This document shows, piece after piece, positions 34,420 to 40,606 of a stretch of DNA of 40,606 bases. How positions within the stretch are numbered: position 1 is the first letter of the stretch; every line of letters starts with the position of its first letter. The stretch lies in contig JAQCHZ010000022.1 in assembly GCA_027618835.1 (NCBI GenBank), positions 1-40,606 on the forward strand, in the 5' to 3' direction. The stretch is from Chloroflexota bacterium (lineage in GTDB: Bacteria; Chloroflexota; Dehalococcoidia; Lucifugimonadales; Lucifugimonadaceae). Both the position numbers and the translations under genes were made by a program. The notes under the pieces were generated by a model. The model saw nothing but the letters and a program-made list of their open reading frames with translations. It was not told where the DNA came from and searched no databases.

Positions 34420-35199
34420 TCAGAGTCGCCTATGCCTTCCGATTCCATATTGACGTTGAATCCAGTTCCGCAATGTCGAAGCTCGATACAACGTGCGTCG
34501 CATTATCAAAACTCCCAGAATTTCGAACTCGTGACCTTCAAATACAACTTGATCACGTCCTGAAATCATGGTTTCGACCTCACCACCCGCCTTGATTAGT
34601 CCGGGATGCACATGTAATCCATCGTACGGTTCATTGAGCTTTATCAAGACTCGATCTGTTGCCCGGGGATGTGGGTCGTGAACAGGCACTAATGTTCGGG
34701 TGAAAGTTATGAGATCGGTCGGATCCAGTTTGGGAGAATCGTAATACTTCTCAACCACCATCACACTCATGGATCCCACATTCGCAAGCGGATGATATTT
34801 GCCGAATATCTTATTGCCAGACGTGCTAGACGCGTATTGATAATCGATAGGAGCGGGGGGCGATTTAGCCATATCACGCTGCAGATACACAGGCATCTCT
34901 ACTGGCAGATGTGTATCGAGTTCAGCCAGGAATTCTCTTACCGACTTCGGCACTCGCGCAGACGATGTCGATACATCGTTAAACAACTCCCCTACCGCTA
35001 CCTCCAAAATAGTCGCTACATCGACGAGGTCTTCAGTATTCATATTTCGGGAGCCAGATTCGACAGTCGACATCCAGGCCTGAGTTCACTTATGGGCCAG
35101 CCGCGATGCCAGTTCAGACTGTGACAGCCCTTTTCGCTTCCTCAATTCAGCCACACGGCGACCGATCCCCGAATGTAGAATTTCGTCTCTTATCGACAT
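34420..35199 (-). pseudogene. XRE-family regulator interrupted by in-frame TGA
   Basis: From ATG 35199, with AGGA about eight bases upstream, the frame reads a classic XRE helix-turn-helix: GRRVAELRKRKGLSQSELASRLAHK. Codon 38 is TGA (35086-35088). The frame then continues TQAWMSTVESGSRNM, the recognition helix and following helices, and a C-terminal domain of about 170 residues rich in beta strands. The uninterrupted product would be about 259 residues. After the TGA, an ATG at 35073 could only give a protein lacking the first half of the HTH. The C-terminus may also be frameshifted (ending RQYGIGRHRRL). Target genes unknown. Confidence 0.75.
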
Positions 35200-35641
35200 T
35201 ATTTTTCCTGCATATTTTCGGGTCTATTGAGCAATCTGCCCGTCATGTTAGTGCCAATTCTAATTGCTTAAGTGCCACATATCCTCAATTATACGGGCTC
35301 GCTATTTCAACGAGCTAACGGTACTGAGAGATCGGCCGTAATTGGGCGAGAGCAATCGATCGATTTTCACCTCGACATCAATTTACTATGAGAGTCTTCG
35401 GGTTGAAATGGGCTGAATTCCTTTGCCTTGCATCTTCAGGCGAGCGAGGTGGTTCTGTCAGAACTCACTGGTATGTGAAGAATTATAGAAATCTTTCTAC
35501 AACATTATCGTCACCACGCTTACAGGTCCTGACCCACGTGCCTATGATTTGTTCTTACTGGTGTATATTCATCGGCATATCTATATGGTCAATACTCGGA
35601 CAGTCAATCCAAGTTCTATCACGCGGTTCCGGAGTCAATCA
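35200..35641. other. Gap holding a solitary IS end
   Basis: Apart from the 20-base IS terminal repeat at 35451-35470, I see no supported gene. Short open frames here lack ribosome sites and family features. The region should contain the promoters for the regulator remnant (left) and the HIT gene (right). Confidence 0.4.
35451..35470 (+). repeat. Solo IS6-like terminal repeat
   Basis: GGTTCTGTCAGAACTCACTG matches the ends of the IS at 36137-37086 nearly perfectly. The sequence after it does not resemble the IS interior. It has the same orientation as the left end at 36137, and the HIT gene lies between them. Confidence 0.85.
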
Positions 35642-36124
35642 ATGAAACACGACAGTTACGATGCATCTTGTTCCGTTTGCGAGGTAAATGCTGGTGGTGT
35701 GGCCGGTCAGGCCGGGGTGATATGGGAAGACGAGCTTTGGTTCGTGCGCCATGTGCCTTCGCCATCCGCTCTTGCAGGCTGGATCATGCTTCACACCCAA
35801 CGCCATGTACAGGGTCCGGCTCACTTCAACGATGAAGAGGCTATCGCCTTTGGGCCGGTTCTCCGCCACATATCTCGCACGCTCGAAGTTGTCACCGGCG
35901 CACCCCGTGTCTATCTGGTCGCATTCGGAGAGAGCAACCCGCACATGCACGCTCACTTGATACCTCGTTATTCAGATTTATCACCTGAATACACAGCATT
36001 CGGCGTCGCTGATCTTAACCGGGCAGTGGCGAGTGGAGCTGAACCCGGCGTTTCTGAGGAAGATGTCCTGGCGATCACTGCAAAGCTACGGGCGGCACTG
36101 AAGTCCGATCCGCCGCCCTCATAA
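35642..36124 (+). CDS. HIT-family hydrolase/nucleotidyltransferase
   Basis: This 160-residue histidine-triad protein has the active-site motif HMHAHL near residues 101-106 in ESNPHMHAHLIPRY. N-terminal Cys residues (C10, C13) are typical of HIT proteins that bind zinc. HIT enzymes hydrolyse or transfer nucleotides from phosphoramidates and dinucleoside polyphosphates. ATG 35642 has GGAG seven bases upstream; an upstream in-frame start at 35549 adds 31 unsupported residues. It is flanked by two IS terminal repeats in the same orientation. Intact and probably functional. Confidence 0.85.
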   Translation: MKHDSYDASCSVCEVNAGGVAGQAGVIWEDELWFVRHVPSPSALAGWIMLHTQRHVQGPAHFNDEEAIAFGPVLRHISRTLEVVTGAPRVYLVAFGESNPHMHAHLIPRYSDLSPEYTAFGVADLNRAVASGAEPGVSEEDVLAITAKLRAALKSDPPPS

Positions 36125-36136
36125 CTCTGGGTGATT

Positions 36137-37086
36137 GGTTCTGTCAGATCTCAGTGCTCCAGTCGAAACTAGGTCGACCTAAATACATCTTCGATCCCTG
36201 TATTTAAGCTGACAGCTCGGTCATTAGACTCGACCATCTTTCTGTGAAAATCTCTCTCCGACTAGATGCTGATACATGCTCACCACCCACGGATCGAACT
36301 CTTAGATAGTTTCGTAATTCGTCGAATGCTGAGCAGAAGCGGCTTGCTGATTCGAACTTGGCGAAACCGAGCATTGGGTAATAGCGTTGCTTGATCGATC
36401 GATGATCCTGCTTGATACGATTGTTCAAATACTGATTGTGTCGATGAAGAACCTTACGACCAATGATCCAGCGAATTGCCTTCGTGTAAGCAGGATGCTT
36501 GTCTGTCGTCATCCGCAAAGGCTTACGCCCTGCACTATCGATCAGACGGCGTAAGAATCGTCGTGCTGCATTTATATCTCGGTGCTCACTCAGCATCGAA
36601 TCGAGCAGATTTCCTTCTCTATCTATCGCTCGGTAGAGATATCGCCAACGACCACTGACCTTGATGTATGTCTCGTCCAGATACCAGGAACGGCCAGCAA
36701 CTCCACGACGTTTACTACGCAGATTCTCGCTGACCAGCGGGGCAAATCGAAACTCCCACATCCGTATTGTTTCGTAACTGACTTCGAAACCACGCTGCAG
36801 AAGTAGTTCTGAAACATCACGGAATCCGAGCTTGTATCTTAGTCGCCAGAAAACCGTGAGCAGGACAATATCATTCGGAAATTGAAGATCATTGAACTGT
36901 GTGCCCGATCGTTCATTGAAACGCTTATCGCAGTCCCCACAATAGAAAGTTCGATACCCAAGCGAGGTTCGACGTTTTCTCTTCGAAACGGACGCAGATA
37001 GGCAGTGTGGGCAGGACATGGACAAGGTCTCCTCAGTAAATGAGGAATGATGTTATTCTGTCCCGACACTGAGTTCTGACAGAACC
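36137..37086 (-). mobile_element. IS6-like insertion sequence, full length
   Basis: About 950 bases are bounded by imperfect inverted repeats: GGTTCTGTCAGATCTCAGTG at 36137 and its complement CTGAGTTCTGACAGAACC ending at 37086. It contains one transposase gene on the minus strand. Flanking 8-mers (GGGTGATT, TAAGCAAG) do not match, so no target duplication remains. The right end interrupts a tyrosine recombinase gene. Confidence 0.88.
36204..37025 (-). CDS. IS6-family transposase, DDE residue apparently altered
   Basis: This 273-residue transposase has an N-terminal zinc finger (C5-x2-C8, C29-x2-C32), a helix-turn-helix region (about 60-90) and an RNase H-like catalytic domain. The first Asp is D117 in WYLDETYIKV and the second is D175 in MTTDKHPAY. 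The third catalytic residue should be the Glu of the NNxxExDHR motif; here codon 205 is AAG (36411-36413), giving NNRIKQDHR. One GAG-to-AAG change would explain it. Otherwise the protein is full length and conserved. If the alignment is right, the copy is catalytically dead. The start has GGAGACC upstream. Confidence 0.88.
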   Translation of the reverse strand: MSMSCPHCLSASVSKRKRRTSLGYRTFYCGDCDKRFNERSGTQFNDLQFPNDIVLLTVFWRLRYKLGFRDVSELLLQRGFEVSYETIRMWEFRFAPLVSENLRSKRRGVAGRSWYLDETYIKVSGRWRYLYRAIDREGNLLDSMLSEHRDINAARRFLRRLIDSAGRKPLRMTTDKHPAYTKAIRWIIGRKVLHRHNQYLNNRIKQDHRSIKQRYYPMLGFAKFESASRFCSAFDELRNYLRVRSVGGEHVSASSRREIFTERWSSLMTELSA

Positions 37087-37200
37087 TAAGCAAGATACTC
37101 GCTCACGTTAATCCTGCGATCACCATGAGCATCTACGCACACGAACTGAAGGAAGACTTAGAGCAAGTACGAGTGGCTATGGCGAAGTTCGCTTAGCAGC
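37087..37200 (+). pseudogene. Tyrosine recombinase C-terminal stub
   Basis: Right after the IS end the frame reads LSKILAHVNPAITMSIYAHE, then LKEDLEQVRVAMAKFA and TAG (37198-37200). This is the last box of phage-type integrases: the LGH-like motif (here LAH) and the catalytic Tyr in SIYAH. The remainder of the gene is not in this window. It marks a former integrase of a genomic island or prophage, cut by the IS. Confidence 0.85.
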
Positions 37201-37226
37201 ATGCGTTTGGGTGATATATTGGCGGC

Positions 37227-37517
37227 ATGTCGAAACGATTCTTACTCACCTTAATTCTCAGTGGCGTAACAGCTTTAGTTATGAGCGGGTGAGTAGCCGA
37301 TGCCGATATCGAAGTAAGGGACGAATATGGCAGGACCCCCCTGCACCTTGCAGCCTTAGGCAACTCTCCTGATATTGCACGTCTGTTGATCGATAGCGGT
37401 GCCGACATCGAAGGGAAGGACAACGGTGGCGGGACAGCCCTACACTTCGCAGCTCGAAACAACTCTCTCGACGTTGCCACCCTCCTGATCGATAGTGGTG
37501 CCGACATCGTGATCTGA
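37227..37517 (+). pseudogene. Ankyrin-repeat lipoprotein interrupted by TGA at lipobox Cys
   Basis: From ATG 37227 the frame reads MSKRFLLTLILSGVTALVMSG, a signal peptide ending in a lipobox. The next codon, where Cys (TGC/TGT) belongs, is TGA (37290-37292). The frame continues with two ankyrin repeats: YGRTPLHLAALGNSPDIARLL, and GGTALHFAARNNSLDVATLL. Each ends in LIDSGADI, and TGA follows at 37515. The repeats are similar at DNA level, suggesting recent duplication. A protein of 96 codons would result without the inner stop. Ankyrin lipoproteins mediate protein contacts at the cell envelope. The end may also be truncated. Confidence 0.7.
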
Positions 37518-37590
37518 TTTCGTAGTGAAATCATCTGATGATCGTCTTGTGAATCTATATAACATTGCTCAACTTATCAGGACAAGTTCG

Positions 37591-38163
37591 ATGATATGCA
37601 CTAGCTGCAATAAAGATCTGAGACAAGATGCAATTTATTGCACCAACTGTGCCTTCCCTGTAGCTTCATCTTTTACTAAGGAAATGGCAAGATCGACCAG
37701 TTTTGTAGGCGCTATTTCAAGTGGATTTAAAAATTTTTCCAACTTTAACGGACGATCGACGCGTTCAGAGTATTGGTGGTGGATTCTTTTTAGTTCGATT
37801 GCAAGCCTTCTGCTTGGGACATTTGCAATACCACTAATCATTCTGCTAATTCCGACTTTAACTATTACTGTGCGCCGATTCCATGACGTGGGTCGATCCG
37901 GTCGGTTAGCGGTGATCCTCTGGTTATTATTTAATGTTGTAGGTCCAACAATATTTGTGGGCATGATTATCTTCGCGATAGCGACTGACTCAGGTCCATC
38001 CCAAAGTCGCTGGGTTGTTCCACAGGTGATGTTCGCCTTGGCGTTGTCCGGTTTAGGTGTGATGATGTTTTCATTTATATATTGGCTATCTATAACCATT
38101 AAGTCGGGCGAAATTGGCCCTAATAAACACGGTCCAGACCCGTACATGGATAGTGGAAAATGA
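37591..38163 (+). CDS. DUF805 membrane protein with N-terminal zinc ribbon
   Basis: This 190-residue protein begins with a zinc ribbon (Cys 3, 6, 17, 20 in MICTSCNKDLRQDAIYCTNC). A DUF805 integral membrane domain follows: FNGRSTRSEYWWWILFSS, TM helices, and the RRFHDVGRSG motif, then further helices. DUF805 proteins are inner-membrane proteins of unknown role. ATG 37591 is preferred, with AGGA eight bases upstream and the start directly before the ribbon; a longer frame from 37525 adds 22 residues. Base composition is more AT-rich than in the catabolic genes. A second zinc-ribbon membrane protein follows. Confidence 0.85.
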   Translation: MICTSCNKDLRQDAIYCTNCAFPVASSFTKEMARSTSFVGAISSGFKNFSNFNGRSTRSEYWWWILFSSIASLLLGTFAIPLIILLIPTLTITVRRFHDVGRSGRLAVILWLLFNVVGPTIFVGMIIFAIATDSGPSQSRWVVPQVMFALALSGLGVMMFSFIYWLSITIKSGEIGPNKHGPDPYMDSGK

Positions 38164-38280
38164 GAGCATCACTACGTTTAACCACTCACTCTGAACGTCA
38201 AGGGTTTATAAACCTCCTGAAACCCAATTACTTAGTTCAAGGACAATACTTCGGGCACTGACTATGACGGCAAGTTGGAA

Positions 38281-40278
38281 ATGACGATGCTTTATTGTGC
38301 ATCCTGTGGAAAGGCTATAAGTGCAGCCAGTAACTTCTGTATCTATTGTGGTGCTGAAGTGGAGCATGCTGCTCAAATTTCAGATGTTGTCGAATCAGAA
38401 TCTGGAGAAGAATCTCTGATCGATACTAGTCAAACTGAATGCAAGGTTTGTGGATCGGTGAATGAACCGGATAGCAAATTTTGTTTCAAATGTGCCGCAT
38501 ATTTGAACGAGAGAATTGATGACCTGACGCAAGATAAAGTCATAGACGATAACGACCGAAATAAACGTTCATCTGAACCTGAAGCAACTTCACAAAATCT
38601 CAAGACGACTTTCTGGAATTCAGTGAAAGATAGGTTTAATCGGGAAGCTTTTGAACGGATTATTGTTGCCAACTGGCTGATTATCCTCGGCAGTATTACA
38701 GTGGCGGCCAGTATATTTTTTCTAGCGGCATTGCTAATCGATAGAAAATTATTAGATAGAGAATCAGCCGCAATTTCGGGTATGTTGATCGGCAACATAC
38801 TAATAGGTGTCGGCGAATTGGGCCGACAAAACCGCAAAATTAGCTCTGGGACCTCCGCTAGGGTCACATTAGCCGGAGCTGTTGTTGCGCTAGTATCTTT
38901 TTCCTATTACTTGAGTTCCGCTGATGATGGAAATGCAGAGTTTTTACTTCCAGTAATTACCGTATACACATTGTTGATAATGACGTTGGCGGCGTACAGG
39001 AAATTCGAGCCGCTCGGTGTAGTTGGACTGGTTGCTGGTATTGCTGCCCAGATAACAGTGTTTGGTACTTCCGAAGCAACGGAGTATCAGCAGAGTCTCG
39101 TACTAATTGGTCTTGTAGTGTTGATACTCAGTGCGCTGTTTGCTGTGTCTAGAAGATGGACTGTCTTCAAATCCGTTGCGGTGTTCGGAGGTTTCGCCTT
39201 CTACATGAGCTGGATGGAATATGCGGGTCAAGAAAATGAAGCGTTAGCGGTCTTACTATTCGCAGCTGTTTCAATGCTCGGATTAACAACCGTTCTCGGC
39301 AGGAACGTAATCAAGAGAATTAACACCCACCCCATTGAATACGCTCCAATCTTGATTTACTCGCTCATATTCATGATTGCGTGTTGGAGCAGTTTTGAGA
39401 ATACCGAAAGAGGCTATTTTGCTTTGGGCGTCGGTGCCATATTCCTCTTTCTTGCTTACTATTTCCACCGTGTTGTTGATGATATGAATTTATCAACTTT
39501 ATTGAGCGTTATCGGAGTTGTGATAACACTTGCAGGTGTTATCACAATCGGATTATTGTTCGATCGTGCAATACCTGTAATGCTTTCAACCTTGGCCACG
39601 TTGTTGTTCATTCAATCAAGATATATGGCCAGTAATGACCTAAAAAACATTGGAGTTATTGTTCATGTATCGGCGGTAATACTTATGTTATCGATGACAC
39701 ACCATAAGGATCCTGTATGGGTATCATTCATCGTTTATATGTCAGTGATTTCAGGTCTATTTGCAAGTTATATTGTCTACACAACAGGCAAGAGTGAATT
39801 GACTTCTAGAATTGTGCGGTTTCCAGCATGGTTTATCGATGACTTGAATATTATTCGCACTAAGTCGTGGGTATATAAATTCGCGAAGTATGACGTCACT
39901 CAATCTCTTCTGATTGTTCAGATTAATTTTGTCGTCTTATTCTCCTTAGCTCTTTCGACTAGTATTTTTATAGAGGACATCATCGATACAAATGATAATT
40001 ATCAATTTAAATCCCTAGCTATAACGATTCTTTGGAGTATTTACGCTACATTAATGTTGATTCGAGGTATGCAAATATCCTCTCGATTTATCAGATATGG
40101 CGCGTTGTTCATCTTAGGTATAACAACTCTCAAGTTATTCCTGTTGGACACATATGGATTAGATGAGTTATTTCGAGTAATCGCGTATTTAGCACTTGGC
40201 CTGTTACTAATCTCTGGGGGTTTAGCTTACAAACGACAGATTGGATTCATAAAGCGACTAGTTAAAACGAAAAAGTAG
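38281..40278 (+). CDS. DUF2339-like multi-pass membrane protein with two zinc ribbons
   Basis: This protein of about 665 residues starts with two zinc ribbons, YCASCG..FCIYCG and CKVCGS..FCFKCA. An acidic linker to about residue 120 follows, then a long hydrophobic domain with roughly fifteen or more helices. The end LKLFLLDTYGLDELFRVIAY then LGLLLISGGLAYKRQ matches the C-terminal signature of DUF2339 predicted membrane proteins. Function unknown; size and topology suggest an envelope machine or transporter. Start codons at 38275 (TTG), 38281 and 38287 are possible. AT-rich codon use matches the DUF805 gene, and the two may be one acquired unit. Confidence 0.75.
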   Translation: MTMLYCASCGKAISAASNFCIYCGAEVEHAAQISDVVESESGEESLIDTSQTECKVCGSVNEPDSKFCFKCAAYLNERIDDLTQDKVIDDNDRNKRSSEPEATSQNLKTTFWNSVKDRFNREAFERIIVANWLIILGSITVAASIFFLAALLIDRKLLDRESAAISGMLIGNILIGVGELGRQNRKISSGTSARVTLAGAVVALVSFSYYLSSADDGNAEFLLPVITVYTLLIMTLAAYRKFEPLGVVGLVAGIAAQITVFGTSEATEYQQSLVLIGLVVLILSALFAVSRRWTVFKSVAVFGGFAFYMSWMEYAGQENEALAVLLFAAVSMLGLTTVLGRNVIKRINTHPIEYAPILIYSLIFMIACWSSFENTERGYFALGVGAIFLFLAYYFHRVVDDMNLSTLLSVIGVVITLAGVITIGLLFDRAIPVMLSTLATLLFIQSRYMASNDLKNIGVIVHVSAVILMLSMTHHKDPVWVSFIVYMSVISGLFASYIVYTTGKSELTSRIVRFPAWFIDDLNIIRTKSWVYKFAKYDVTQSLLIVQINFVVLFSLALSTSIFIEDIIDTNDNYQFKSLAITILWSIYATLMLIRGMQISSRFIRYGALFILGITTLKLFLLDTYGLDELFRVIAYLALGLLLISGGLAYKRQIGFIKRLVKTKK

Positions 40279-40378
40279 AACTGATTTGTCGGTCATATTA
40301 TCGATCTAATTGATGTACGCCCTAGGAATGTGACCGTGTGACGTTTTAGCACCCCGTCTAGAGAAATACTCAGAACAA

Positions 40379-40606
40379 GTGATACCTCAGAACAGGGACG
40401 AAACAGGGCACTTCCTCGCAGGACAAAGCGGTAACCCCGTAGGGCGTCCCGTGGGCTTCCATCACTACATCCAAGAAGGTACCTCAGACGGTAGCGAGCT
40501 GACCGACTTCGTTCTAAGCGTGTTCAGAGGTGGTTCCGGTTGTCTGGACAGTGTTCCCGGTTTTATAAGTGGAATCACTGCATCATGCTTTAGGCCGCCG
40601 CGGGTG
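40379..40606 (+). CDS. DUF5681-like protein, N-terminal part, runs off window
   Basis: From GTG 40379 the frame reads IPQNRDETGHFLAGQSGNPV, GRPVGFHHYIQEGT, then ELTDFVLSVFRGG. The GQSGNPxGRPxG motif is the hallmark of DUF5681-type proteins, common in phages and islands. After FRGG the sequence stops resembling the family, so the gene may be interrupted near 40530, possibly by another mobile element whose end could be GGTTGTCTGGACAGTG. No ribosome site is obvious. A C-terminal half of the same family is at 33029-33217, opposite strand. Confidence 0.5.
   Translation, partial: MIPQNRDETGHFLAGQSGNPVGRPVGFHHYIQEGTSDGSELTDFVLSVFRGGSGCLDSVPGFISGITASCFRPPRV

Noticed and set aside
36129..37094. 8-base target duplication around the IS
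   Set aside because: Flanks GGGTGATT and TAAGCAAG differ, so no duplication is visible.
21491..37517. Genome-wide TGA recoding (TGA read as Trp, Cys or other) suggested by several in-frame TGA codons
   Set aside because: Intact genes here end in TGA (22352-22354, 28011-28013, 32781-32783, 38161-38163), one interrupted gene uses TAG, and the TGA-containing crotonase also has frameshifts. Ordinary decay fits better, though the lipobox case is listed for checking.
40540..40606. Second kind of insertion sequence beginning near the right edge
   Set aside because: The loss of family similarity after FRGG and the GGTTGTCTGGACAGTG sequence are suggestive, but too little sequence is available to call an element.

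Overview
The window reads as chromosome from a free-living, probably marine bacterium of the SAR202 group of Chloroflexota. This is an inference. It rests on several enolase-superfamily (mandelate racemase type) paralogues, with a flavin monooxygenase, MFS carriers, VOC, Gfo/Idh, FAH and ceramidase-type hydrolases clustered together. No rRNA or marker gene is present to prove it. Stop codons are standard, with TAG and TAA favoured.

Region 1 (1-9.1 kb) holds a partial DHA2-type MFS exporter, two enolase-superfamily sugar-acid dehydratases, an FAD monooxygenase, a large MMPL/RND transporter and an MFS carrier. A terminator hairpin separates the convergent monooxygenase and MMPL genes. Region 2 (9.1-17.3 kb) looks like a catabolic block: cupin, ThDP-dependent enzyme, ceramidase-fold hydrolase, UxuA-like dehydratase, VOC protein, Gfo/Idh dehydrogenase, FAH-family enzyme and nitroreductase. 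Sugar acids or related oxidised organics are plausible substrates. Region 3 (17.3-20.2 kb) is a compact cassette: a LicD-like transferase with an extra C-terminal domain, a choline/ethanolamine-phosphate cytidylyltransferase-like protein, and a divergent CobD/HisC-like PLP enzyme. Together they suggest a phospho-amino-alcohol decoration pathway, and this is the best candidate for an undescribed system here. Region 4 (20.2-27.2 kb) has an Ldh_2 dehydrogenase, a lipoprotein gene cut by an amber codon, an MFS carrier, an E1 alpha/beta pair of a 2-oxoacid or acetoin dehydrogenase, and another enolase-superfamily enzyme.

Region 5 (27.3-37.5 kb) is decayed accessory DNA. It holds a truncated lipoprotein ending in a (GACGTA)6 microsatellite, two tiny coupled membrane-protein genes, a crotonase pseudogene, and the 3' half of a tRNA-Lys joined directly to IS sequence. 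At least six partial copies or ends of one IS6-like element lie here, plus one full-length copy whose catalytic Glu appears to be Lys. There are also a 5'-truncated enolase-superfamily gene, a fragment of a DUF5681-like protein, an XRE regulator cut by TGA, the last 37 codons of a tyrosine recombinase, and an ankyrin lipoprotein cut by TGA. Intact genes among them are an M19 dipeptidase, a large alpha/beta hydrolase and a HIT protein. The tRNA half and the recombinase stub suggest an old genomic island reworked by the IS.

Region 6 (37.5-40.6 kb) is AT-richer and encodes two zinc-ribbon membrane proteins (DUF805-like and DUF2339-like), then the start of a DUF5681-like gene running off the window.
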